From Baylisascaris procyonis (Eukaryota; Nematoda; Chromadorea; Rhabditida; Ascarididae): a stretch of 64,000 bases of DNA. The DNA is taken from positions 1,554,001-1,618,000 of the forward strand of contig JAZARR010000152.1 of NCBI GenBank assembly GCA_037389465.1, read 5' to 3'. The position numbers were made by a program, and so were the translations under genes. This document shows positions 12,332 through 23,405 of this stretch, piece after piece; position 1 is the first letter of the stretch, and every line of letters starts with the position of its first letter. Below the pieces are notes generated by a model. It searched no databases. It was given only the letters and a program-made list of their open reading frames with translations, and had not been told where the DNA came from.

Positions 12332-13983
12332 GATAATAGAGTTCAAAATTGAAACCATCGTGTATCTCATAATCTTGTAGCGTTATTTGATCCTTATATA
12401 TCGTATACCATTTCTTCAATACAATTTTCTCGCATCTGCAATCAAAAAAAAAATCATTTATTGCACTCCTTCTTGCTCAATGAAGAGTCTTAAAACGAAC
12501 AAACAGAATCTAAACTTCCGTCTAGAATTTTAAGACTAGCCCAATGGCGATGACCATCCTTTTCTTCCCCCCTCCTCCTCGCACATACTATTTATTATTT
12601 CCCAGTCTTATTACATATTCGGTTCTTCCAAATGTTATGTGAAAAACACTAAGTGAATTTATCGTCACTAACAAACGATACGTTAAAGGATAGAGAGGAT
12701 GCACTCTCAAGAAGGTTTCCGCTGCGATTTAATATAGCGATTACAACAAGTCAGAAATATCCGGGCCTGAATCCCAGGATACTGAAGGACAGCCAAGGAC
12801 ACATCCCTCATAGGATCACAAGATCATTGTCGTGGCAGCACTAGATCGTCATTGTTTCGACGATTAATGCCACCCTTCATTGAGTGAAACGACCTGAGGG
12901 AAACATGGATGATAGTCACCTCGGCTCTCCCATTTCCAGTATCCAGAAGAAGTGCGGGTGGGGGCCTAGCACCTTGGATTGTGCTTCCCGACGTTTACCT
13001 AGCTGAAGGAATACTGAATACGAAGCTTCCCGACACCCTTACGAAAATCTTTGAAACCTTTCAAATACAATGCTTTTGCTAATACTTATTCGATCCTTAC
13101 TTATATGACGGGCTCTTCAAACGTTCATCGTTGTCTATGGTGGCATTATTGCAAAGAATTAAGGTTCCTAAATAGCTCGAGAGAAATATTTTCCGGGTGC
13201 CTGAAGCACAACAAACTCATTTGATCGGATTTGCCTTGGCAATTCCAAAATTTGTTTGCTTTTGTGCCGCTTTACGTCGGTTTTCAGCGAACGCATTTTA
13301 CATCAACAGCTAATTGTCGATCAAACTTTGAGCCCCAGCAGACCCGTCGCATAGCCTAGCAAGATGCGTCACTACTTCCCCTAGGTATACTATTATGACC
13401 AGGTTTTCTCCCCCACCCCCCCCCCCCCCACCCCCCAACTTGCTGGAAATTATTGACCACAAGAAGAATTTTGACCGTTAAACCACCTTCACTCCTTATT
13501 TTCATAAAGATTCGAAGAAAACTGGGCTGATACACGAGGCGGAAAAGCGCTGAACCCTGTAGGTTACCGCATAGTTCACTACATGTGCGGTATAGACAGG
13601 TATAATAAAAGGTATATACGATCGAGTGAGGTGAGAATAGCACAAATGTGTCTGCAGAATTTACATTTAAAAAAATTTTTTTAAATGAAAGATGAACTAG
13701 AATTAAATCCATTCGATTATCGATGACGTCACTATTAATATACGCAAATTTCACACCATAAAAATATTCAAATTTTTTAATAATTTAAATTAAACGTTTT
13801 AAGGCCTTCAAGTTCAAAAAGAATGCTTTAAACGGATTTAACTGTTCACGTTGTATAGCTAGCTACTCACCTTGTACCTGTTTGTGCTGCAATTAATTTC
13901 TTCAAATCGCCAATCGTATCGGTGGGATTACACTTGATACGTACCTTCTTGCCTAATCGATCATTGACGGTGATTTCGATCAT
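12327..13983 (-). CDS. Ubiquitin-like protein 5 (UBL5/Hub1)
   Basis: UBL5 is a non-conjugated ubiquitin-like protein. In known organisms it binds spliceosomal factors and supports pre-mRNA splicing, and in C. elegans UBL-5 acts in the mitochondrial unfolded-protein response. Two minus-strand exons: 13871-13983 (starts ATG) and 12327-12435 (ends TAA), joined in phase 2 across an AGA arginine codon. The product is 73 residues, the exact family length. It begins [19 protein letters not shown] and contains [23 protein letters not shown] and DYEIHDG, and ends ELYYQ. As in the family there is no C-terminal Gly-Gly but the YYQ end. The 5' UTR after the likely trans-splice acceptor is about 13 nt. 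The intron is ~1.4 kb. Confidence 0.97.
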
Positions 13984-13996
13984 CGTCCACGGATAT

Positions 13997-14006
13997 CTAC
14001 AAAAAA
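13997..14006 (-). promoter_or_regulatory. Likely trans-splice acceptor of UBL5
   Basis: The minus strand has a long T run ending TTTTTTTGTAG whose AG is complementary to 13997-13998, 13 nt before the ATG. No partner 5' exon is seen. Confidence 0.5.
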
Positions 14007-14963
14007 AAACGACAATATTAGATCCTCTAATTTCTATATAACTTATTCATAACGTTTTCTTTACTATCACTAAAATCTAACGTTCCAATAAAAGGAACTT
14101 TTTTAGCGCCTATATTGTACATTGTTAGTACTAAGAGGGGAGGGGATAGGGGAAGGGGAGAGGGGTGAGAGAAGGAGGGGGGAGGGGAGAGAGAGGGAGG
14201 GGGAAGGGGGTTAAATCGCGAGTTAAAATGACCTTTAATTTACCAAAAGACATTGAAAACGTAATGCACACATCTCCTTCTTAGCACTTAATAGAGGTGG
14301 TGTCTGTGACATTAAAACTCAAAAAATCATCGCCGTGAAAATAACATCCACTCGAACATCGAACAGATATCCTTTAAGGTGAAACAAGTCAAAAAAAGGA
14401 AAACAGAGCTTACAGCTAATCTATTTCTATATGATAACGCTTAAATAAAACATACACCTAAATAATACAACGATTTCCTTTTCTAAAACTAAAAAAAACA
14501 TATGGTGCGGCCACAGTTCTGGCTATAGTTGCGGGTTGTCGAGACATCGATGTGGATGATGACTTAGCGATGAGTCAGTTTTGCGCAAAAAAAAAAAAAT
14601 TTAATGGTTTCTCCACCCATTGCAGTCTTTCAACTTGGACGAAGCTAAACCTCAATTCTCTCTTACATGAACCTGACCCTTTCCTACCCGAACCCTACCT
14701 CAGGTCATAAAAATTAAAAACTAGGCATTCAGCTACGTTGTATGTCTTACTAAATGCCTATTTTTTCAATACAAACGTGAGTTTCTGATTACACTTTTTC
14801 ACTCAAATATATTTGCAAAGATTCACTTATTACAATATTCGATGAATCATCACATATATACCTTTCTCAGGTGAATATAAATTATATCAATTATAAGCAT
14901 TAGTATCAGTCGGTCGCAACCTTAGACCTTTGAATTTTTGGGCATGAGGGGTGGAGGGATTGG

Positions 14964-15149
14964 TACTACCTACGGAAATTTAGGTAGTACCTACCCGAAA
15001 GTCCAGGTAATACCTACCCGAAAGTCTAAGTAACACCTACCCGAAAGTTTAGGTAACGCCTACCCGAAAATCTAGGTAGTACTCACCGAAAATCCAGGTA
15101 GTACCTACCCAAAAGCCTAGGTATTACTTACCCGAACGTCTAGGTAGTA
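14964..15149 (+). repeat. 23-bp minisatellite, about 8 copies
   Basis: The unit is close to ACCTACCCGAAAGTCTAGGT plus 3 variable bases. About eight diverged copies lie head to tail, the outer ones most degraded. Confidence 0.9.
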
Positions 15150-16597
15150 ATTTACACTAATAAAACATCAGAAATGTTGAAAAGAAAAAAAAACACTATA
15201 AAATTCCTCGTAAAAGTTCAGATACTGGTCACCTAAAAAGAATGGCTCTATCGAAAAGAGATTTTATTCAATGCAACGAAAATTGAAAAAAAAAGCTTTA
15301 TAAAACCTTCGAATAAAATAAATTTAGTTGTTTCAATAATTAAATCCACATCGGTTATAAAAAAAAAATTTTAAATCTAAAAAAAAAACAACAGAATACT
15401 TAAGGAAAGGTAAGGTTGAATAAGATTGAATAACACGAGAGCACACGAACGAAAAAGACAGCGAATCGAACATAAATAGTGGGGAGCATATCATCACGAC
15501 AATATTACGCAATGAAGTGAAAATAACACTAATGTGTTGCGCAATCAAAAAATAAAAAATAAATAAAAATAAAAATAAAAATAAATAGATAAATAAAGAT
15601 AAAAATGACGTGGGTATTGATCTACCACTGTTCTTCAATAAAGATAGCACTCTGAATGCGCCATCATCGGTGATCGGTGATAAATCAATGCGGAATACAT
15701 ATTACGACATGCATTTTATAGGCTGTAAAACATATTGCGCAAATATTTCAGCACATTCCTTCCGCACTATCTAAGACCCACCGATTTCAAAAATGAACCC
15801 TCTTTGATCTCTAAAATTGGATCTCCGATCGAAATGTCTGTATCAATGATACTTGATCCCGATAACCCAGAGCCCCCACCCCACCCCCCCCCCTCCCCCC
15901 AAAAAAAAGAAAAATAAAATACCAATTGGCTCTTAGTTGATTTTTCTCCTCGGAAAAAATGCAAATACAGTATTCCCTTGTTGGGAAGCTCTAACGCTTA
16001 TACACCCATAACTTTCTAAAATGAACTTAGACTTCGCCCATCGATTGATGGGTAGGAGGAACGGCGTTCGCAGATCCCCAAATCGACGGATATCAAGACG
16101 AGGATGGGGGATGTAGATTCGTACCCAAGCAAAATCTATGAGGGATAATTGATCAATAAAAATTTTTGATTTTCTCGCCAACAAATAATCCTAACATCAC
16201 AAATTCGTCGACGATCCCACGTACCCGATCCCGGGGGGGATTTCGAGGGCGATATCGGCAATATCCGCTGATACTGGCAAAGGTTCGTTTTCTATTTCAG
16301 GAAGTCGCATTCCCGCGAGCTTGGGAATCTATGATCCGGGAAATTAGACAAAAATCATAGAAAATAATGTTGCTATATTTGAGTAACAAATAGCTGGTCT
16401 AATCACCGAAAACTAATGAGAAAAAAAAAATGCGCCCAAACAAACGCAACAAAAAAAAAAAAAAATTTATTCTAAAAATCGATAGCGAATTATAAAAATT
16501 ACACAACTAATATAGCATAAACAAAAATTAGCATCGAAAAATTCGGGTGCGAAATCTCATGAAAATGGGAAATGGATATCTTTTTCGAAGAGATGAG

Positions 16598-16742
16598 AGA
16601 GGGGAGAGGGAGGGGGAAGGGGGGAGGGGGGAAGGGAGGGGATGGGGGGAAGGGGGGAGGGGGAGGGGGGAGGGGGGAGGGGGGAGGGGGGAGGGGGGAG
16701 TAGAGGGAAACAGGTGGGAAAATGATGGAATGGGAAGGGGGA
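16598..16742 (+). repeat. Purine-only G-rich tract (GGGGGA-type)
   Basis: About 140 nt made almost wholly of G and A, in runs such as GGGGGGAGGGGGGAGGGG. It is a strong G-quadruplex or triplex candidate and the source of false proline-rich minus-strand ORFs. Confidence 0.85.
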
Positions 16743-18848
16743 CAGAGGAATAGATATGATCTCTTCCATAAGTAGGACATTGCATCATGTAGACATAAAT
16801 ATTTTAAGGGAAATATTCTAACAACGAAAGCAATATTCCCAAGGAAATGGTTTTTTTTTTTTGGCTCTACGATAATCTAATACGACCTGAAATGATACTA
16901 TTGAAGTCGGCGAGGTGAGGATCGTATAGCTATAGACTGGAACTATACCCATACTGGGAAATTAGAATATTTGTGTTATAAAAAACAATAAAATAGTAGC
17001 ACTAAAATAAAATGGGCAATTTTAATCGGCAAAAAAATAGCTCACCTCAAGATTCATAATCCTTTATCCCTTCTCCAATCGTAATTATCTTCTAACGCTT
17101 CTTTCCCTATTATTCATTTATATTTACTCGTTTTGTCCACTTTAATAAAATTTATTACTCGAGGATATTGGAAGAATTTCTTCAAAAAAATTTTAAAAAA
17201 AAAAGTAGGAAATTTTTGAAAATATTTTCTGATATAATAAATAAAAACAATTAAACATTATTAATTTTAAAAAAGATTCAACTATTCCATCTTCTATTTT
17301 CGATCCATTCAAATACAAAGAACGTGAACATATATACGCATATGTATCAAATAACGATCAGCTAAATTATATTCATTTGATTTGTGTAGCGAATGACGTG
17401 AATCTTAACAACAATACTGCTAACGTAACAGTTCCCCACTAGTATCATTACCCAATAGATGGCAGGAAAGGTAATTTTGCCCCCGGTAAAATGGAAAGGA
17501 AAAGGGGGATAAGGGGTGGAGATGGGTAAACTGATTGAGGGAAGGCGAGGTCTAGCACCCTTTGGACCCAACATGGAGACGGTCAACTCCAAACCCATTG
17601 TAGATCTCCGCACATCACGATTCAATTATGAGATGCTTACAGATCGACTCCGAAATCATCGGCTCCGAAACAAAAATCATCCTTTGTTATTCTGGAGCCA
17701 AAATTTCCCCTCTGGAAATGTTACTGTATCGCAAATAGTATTACTCTTAAATAAACGTACAATCATCATTCAATGAATCAATAATCTATCAAAAATTCTC
17801 TTAAATAACACTTCTACGAGTAATGAAGAAGTATAACGATAGTAAAATTTTTAAAAAAATCGAATTTGCATATGCCCGATTAAAATCGTAGAAAAGATTA
17901 AAAAATTTGCGTATGCCCAATTGCTATCAATAATAAGACCTCTCTATATATTACTACCAATTTATTTTTGCACTGATAATGAAAATTTTTGTAAATGAAA
18001 ATACATAATTATTTGCAGCATATCAACTGCATTGATAGTGAACATTGAGAAAAAAAAAGAGTAAATTGCCTTTTTTAATATTCATATAATTAAAAAATAT
18101 TCCTTTCTAAAATAGTTCACAAACAGCACTGCTCAGGAATGTAAAGTTAAATTTCATTTCTCCGCACCTTCTCCTCCCTCCCCCCCCTACCCCCTCTCCC
18201 AAACCTCACTCGAACTGGCATCGATTCTAAAAACCATGGGTAGATATAGGTATAACTTTTCTCCCCCCCCCCCTGCCTTTATGGGTCAATCCCTCCCTCT
18301 AAATCATCCCCATAAGCATAGAATTTATTTTTGAGACCTAAATTCATTTAAAAAAAGGTTTCAAAGAAATTCTAAGTATCAATTCGATCCCAAAGTTCAC
18401 CCCCTCTTACTTCTTTAGGGGAAAAAAAAAAGAAAAAGAAATTAAACATTATAAATAAGCATAATAAAAAAAAATCCAGCAAATATGTTCACATCATAAA
18501 CCAATAATGTCTTCTAGCCTTCTGATCTATAAATCACCCCTGACATATGCGCCAATTTACGCAGAAATAATAGTAAATTAATATAAACACTTCCATTGGC
18601 ATTCAAATATACGAAAATATGCGAAAAAGAAGGGATGGAATATTGGCAGGAAATGATTTAGCAATCGATCCCTCTTATAATCCCTTATAATCCCACCTAG
18701 TTCAAAATCAACTGGGGAAAATCAACATATCTGCTTGGATTTACATAAAGAGATGCATACAGATAAATAAACAAAAAGAAAAGGAATCTGAATCGTCGAA
18801 AGTGCAGTCATCGGGTTGTGAGCGTATGTATCGCGAGTCATGTGATGC

Positions 18849-19508
18849 TTAGATTCGCATTGCTCCTAGTTCCTTTTGTAGCTTGAGATTATGATGCATC
18901 TCTGGTCGAATATCGCATACCAATTGTAGTAGACGTACAATCACCTCAAATTCATAATAGTAATTTCAACAGTCAAAATCACTTAATTCTATTTATTTAA
19001 TTTATATTATTTAATTCTAATTTGATTCATTTAATTCACTTAATTTAATTCTATTTAAATTTATATTTATGAACGGAAGTAGGAGAGAGGGGGGGAGGGG
19101 GGATAAATTAAAGAAGGAGGCCACACACGTATTTCTTCCCGAAAATTCAGGAAAAAATCTAGGTACGGATAAAAGTAGATTTATTCGATTCGATCACTCC
19201 TCAATACTCAAGAATCGCATCGTTTTCATGCGAATTGCAGTTCCCCGACGTTCTCCACAACAATTATTCACCTCTCCTTCTTAAAAAAAAGAGGGGGGGG
19301 GGCGGGAATACAAGCTATCGCTTCAAGCTATATGACCAAAATGTTTTCCAAAGCGGAATCCGACCAAATGTAAATCAATAAGCAATCAAATATTATCTTC
19401 TTAAAGCTTTTTCTATTGCCTCATAAAAAACTCTTGCACATTTTTTCACCTATATGAGATGCTGAACGAATAAGCAAGTAAACAAATAAATAACAAAGCA
19501 AATAAAGA

Positions 19509-19543
<35 letters not shown>

Positions 19544-20796
19544 ATGCTGCAAATATAAAATATGCGCAATGAAATTCAATATGAAAGATTAATTAAAAAT
19601 GCAATAAACCTCTTCTAGTTTTCCCCTTTTCCCAACATTACGCAACAAAAATATTCATCGCTAAACCACAACTTAATCCTATAAACTCAACGTCAATCAG
19701 AAACTTAAACATTTCTAATAATAAATTTTTATAAAATCCTTCCAAAATCTATAAATTCACCACCGAGTGATCTTCAGTGCACCATGAATCCTACCATCCG
19801 TAGTCTTGACCTCACTCATGATCCTCACCTTGACTAACACGAAAACAAGCATCCAGAACCTTAGCCTCTCCTCCCCACCTCTCCTCTTTTCCTCACCATC
19901 GAATAAACGCCTAAAGTCGCTAATTTCCGATCACCACCTACCAGTTACCCGTTTCCGATCATCTGTAAAAAATTATCACCTGCTGTTTATTCTGCGCCAC
20001 CGTTCTTTGCATCTCACGAATAGTATTCTCTGTCTCTTGTTGTATTTTCGCTTCGATATCCTCTTTCGTACCCAAATATTTTTGCTCATATTCTTTGAAT
20101 TGTCGTTCACGTTCCTTAAAAAAAATATTCCCAACCATTCAAGTAAATAATTTCCCATCAATGAAGCTAATAAATGCAAATTGCATTAAATTTTCCTCTC
20201 CATTTCCCTTATTGAAGTGACCGGAAATACACTAGTAGCAATATTTACCTGCCATAAACATTTTTACGATATGATATCACTTATAGATTCAAACTCTCCA
20301 TCTGGAAGACCAAAATTAAGATCAAATGATTTCCCGACTTTTTTCCCTTGAATACCTTTTTCGGGTAAACCACCCCCTTGCCCCTCGATCCCGCGTTCGC
20401 AAGTACCCAATCAAATTTTTCAAAGATTGCTACAATATATCTCAGCATAGCGCTTTGTGCTCTTTTCCATAAGGCATTCTTCTCATAACAAACGTCAAAC
20501 ACCAAAAAAATTAATTAATTAATTAATTAATTAATTAAAAAATAAAAAAATAAACACCTAAGTTCCATCTGAAACAGCTAATTGCACCACCCACCTAACC
20601 GCTAGACCACATATTTTTTGCTAAAGAACCAATCAATAACACAACTCACCTGTCTGTATTTATCGATTTCCGCTTGTGCCTCTTGTTTAGCTTGCTTAAG
20701 ACGTTGCGTTTTACGTTTACGTGCTTCGTTGATTTTCTCGGCAGCACGCTTCTCAGCGGCTAACAATTGTTGAATTCCTTGTGTTTGCGATGCCAT
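18849..20796 (-). CDS. V-type proton ATPase subunit G (VHA-10)
   Basis: Subunit G is part of the peripheral stator stalk of the V1 sector, pairing with subunit E to hold the catalytic head against rotation while protons are pumped into organelles. Three minus-strand exons: 20650-20796, 19980-20114, 18849-18944, all joined between codons. The product is 125 residues, close to 126 in C. elegans. It begins [20 protein letters not shown], then KINEARKRK and [14 protein letters not shown], the middle exon gives [15 protein letters not shown] and AQNKQQ, and the last gives [20 protein letters not shown]. It is an all-helical coiled-coil protein. A second ATG lies directly before the chosen one and the frame is open a little further up. 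I chose the MASQ start because it is the conserved N-terminus. Confidence 0.97.
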
Positions 20797-20833
20797 CATA
20801 GATAGTCGTACACAAGTTTGATCCACTAGTCAC

Positions 20834-20842
20834 CTGCAATTT
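20834..20842 (-). promoter_or_regulatory. Likely trans-splice acceptor of the V-ATPase G gene
   Basis: The minus strand reads AAAATTGCAG with the AG at 20834-20835, 37 nt upstream of the MASQ start codon. No upstream exon is evident. Confidence 0.45.
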
Positions 20843-20965
20843 TGTAATACCTCAGAGATGTGACCTCAGGTACCTCAAACTTAGTACGACCTCATCAGGT
20901 GGAAGATAATAAACGCTCCTAGCACAAGGTCTAACAATCTCGCCTAGGATCTTTATACTAAATAT

Positions 20966-21112
20966 ATAACAATAGCACAGATCTAACGACTCAAATAAGG
21001 ATCGTTAGATATAACAATAGCACAGATCTACATAAGATATGATGTAACAACCCATAATAACACCAACAAATCTTATGATCTAACAACCCATAATAACACC
21101 AACAAATCTATG
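20966..21112 (+). repeat. Short local duplications
   Basis: AACAATAGCACAGATCTA appears twice about 41 bp apart, and the block starting AACAACCCATAATAACACCA appears twice about 35 bp apart. Together they form two adjacent two-copy tandem repeats. Confidence 0.75.
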
Positions 21113-21341
21113 GCAATAAGCGTCACCAAAGAAATGTTCTGGTCGTCACATATAACGTTTTCTAAAGTAACCAATTATCGTAATTGAAACGGAAATAATG
21201 GTGAATATTCACTGCAAATAATTTTATTTAAAAAATAACCCTATCTAATAAAATTCATGCTGTAAGATGTGGTGCCAAATTTTGCATATTCCGCTATATG
21301 ACTGTATTTCAAAATTGTACCTTCCTAAAATTCCAAAACTG

Positions 21342-21868
21342 TTAATCACCATTATTTATTTCTTCAATTTAAAATAAATATTTATCAATTATGCACATTT
21401 TAACGTAATAAATAAATAGAAAGCAATCGATCACAATTGTAGTGGACATCAAACAATTAAATAATATAAACAATAATACAAAAAATATAAATATTTCGAT
21501 TCAATGAAAGCCGAAATGAAACGGCAAATCTTTGAATAACTCGACAACAGCATTAATCACCATTATTTATTTCTTCAATTTAAAATAAATATTTATCAAT
21601 TATGCACATCTTAACGTAATAAATAAATAGACAGCAATCGATCACAATTGTAGTGGACATCAAACAATTAAATAATATAAACAATAATACAAAAAATATA
21701 AATATTTCGATTCAATGAAAGCCGAAATGAAACGGCAAATCTTTGAATAACTCGACAACAGCATTAATCACCATTATTTATTTCTTCAATTTAAAATAAA
21801 TATTTATCAATTATGCACATTTTAACGTAATAAATAAATAGAAAACAATCGATCACAATTGTAGTGGA
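21342..21868 (+). repeat. 211-bp tandem repeat, 2.5 copies
   Basis: Copies start at 21342, 21553 and 21764, giving a constant 211-bp period. The third copy is cut after ~105 bp. The copies are almost identical, differing by a few substitutions such as ATTTTAACG versus ATCTTAACG, so the duplication is recent. I see no coding potential. Confidence 0.95.
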
Positions 21869-22498
21869 GAGAAAAAAAAAACCGAAATTTAATCAACAAT
21901 CCTAATAAGGTCAACAAAATTTAAAAAATTCAAAAAAAAAAAAAAACTCAAAAAAACGCTGACAAGATGCGTTGCTATAGTTGTTGTAGCAGCTACTGTC
22001 TCATAAAGGTAGCGAAAGGTGGTGAATAGGATGGAATAGGTAGAGAAAAGAAAGGTAGGGGGAGGGAAGGGAAGGGAGAGGGAAAGAGAGAGGGAAGGGA
22101 GAGAGTGAGAGGGGAGGGAGAGAGGAGAGGGGGATGAAAGAGAAAACAACCCCTTATTCGCTCATATTAAAAAAAAAAAAAATTAACATTAGCATCTTCA
22201 ACAATTGATGCAAGTAATAATATTTCTTTAATTAAAATACCACTGACCATTTCATTTAGTAATATAAAGTGCGCGCCTATAATATTAACACCGATTAAAC
22301 AACCGCACACAGAGAAAAACATTTAAAAAAAAAAATTCATCTCTTTGTTAATTTATAAATGGAATATTCGCTAAAAAGGCACTTTAAGAAAAGCATACAC
22401 ATACAATTGCAACATAGTCACCTGATCTTCTTGGCTGCATAAATCTCTATGATCAACATCTCTATCGATATTTTATTCAAACACTTCCACTTTTGAAC

Positions 22499-22563
22499 GA
22501 TGGCTGAATGGATAGGATCGCTGTCACTCATATAAAAAGTCCGTGTTCGACACCCCTTCCATC
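22499..22563 (+). tRNA. tRNA-like element, probably degenerate
   Basis: A 65-nt segment has GATGG and CCATC at its ends (5 bp), an A-box-like TGGCTGAATGG and a B-box-like GTGTTCGACACC whose GTG/CAC can pair. I cannot form a convincing anticodon arm. It is more likely a pseudogene or the head of a tRNA-derived SINE than a working tRNA. Confidence 0.35.
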
Positions 22564-23225
22564 ACTTTAAAGAGCAGATTCTAGGCCTACGCATGAATTA
22601 TGTATTTAGAATTATGACTATTACACCGACGATCGTGAAAAGGAATGAAACATATCCTTCAATTCTCTGGGAATTTCTGTAAACCTTGCCAAAGACCGGA
22701 TATGAGCTCTCCTTTCCTTGAATCGTCCTTCATTTCATTATCTAAGCCAAACGGTGACTTCCTCGAGCTTCTGGCTGGCCAACTACAAGAATCAAAAAGC
22801 AAATTTTTCCCTGATCCTTTAGTTTCAACAGAAGCGGATGAAAGAACTCAATTATAAAACGTTCAATAAAATCCGACTGAATTTTTTCTTAAACATTAGC
22901 CGCAATATCTACCCTCTTAATTATTAAATTCATCAAATATTCTCTTCACTGAAATTTAGCTGAAAACCGGAAGCAACGATTTGAATGGTTTCATACAAGT
23001 GAATTGAAATGAACCCCCCCCCCCTCCCCATCTGAATGCTCCCCTAAATGGGTGGCATCTCTCTCTAATCATAGACAAAGGCAAATAGCTGCAAGCGATA
23101 TGAAATTGCTAAAAAATTGTTACAAAACAACCACTATAAATCACTATGCCTCTTTCCCCCTTCCTGTCCCCCATCTCCACCCTCCCCCTCCTATTCCTTC
23201 TGGAGTAAAAAAACTGATAAGCAAA

Positions 23226-23231
23226 TTTATT
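23226..23231 (-). terminator. Candidate TRAPPC8 polyadenylation signal
   Basis: AATAAA on the minus strand, about 175 nt after the TRAPPC8 stop codon. It is the first clear hexamer seen downstream. Confidence 0.35.
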
Positions 23232-23405
23232 TTATCCGTATAATCAATAACATAAAATTCAATTCTCCCATGAATCTTTTCAAAGAAAAAAATCAATTAT
23301 ATAAGTTTTTATAAACAAGCAAAAAGAAAACAACCAACATCATCTCTCTTCACTTACTTTGAATAGCAATTAAAAAATAATCAATTCATAAAAAAACATC
23401 CATAT

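Larger units (their letters stand above)
14007..18848. other. Intergenic, upstream of UBL5 and downstream of the V-ATPase G gene
   Basis: No supported gene in ~4.8 kb. It has a G-rich stretch at about 14135-14212, a 23-bp minisatellite (14964-15149), a strong G-rich block (16598-16742), C runs near 15888-15900 and 18265-18274, and AT-rich filler. Proline-rich or glycine/arginine-rich open frames at 16499-16788 are translations of the G-rich block, not genes. Confidence 0.6.
20843..23225. other. Intergenic between V-ATPase G and TRAPPC8
   Basis: No supported gene. It carries short duplications (20966-21112), a 211-bp tandem repeat (21342-21868), a purine-rich tract (about 22040-22135) and one tRNA-like element (22499-22563). 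The remainder is AT-rich with no coding signal. Confidence 0.6.

Noticed and set aside
16499..16788. Proline-rich and Gly/Arg-rich ORFs on both strands
   Set aside because: They are produced by the purine-only G-rich tract. They overlap in several frames and have no conserved features.
12327..20796. A nematode operon of V-ATPase G and UBL5
   Set aside because: They are on the same strand, but the spacing is about 4.9 kb rather than ~100 bp.
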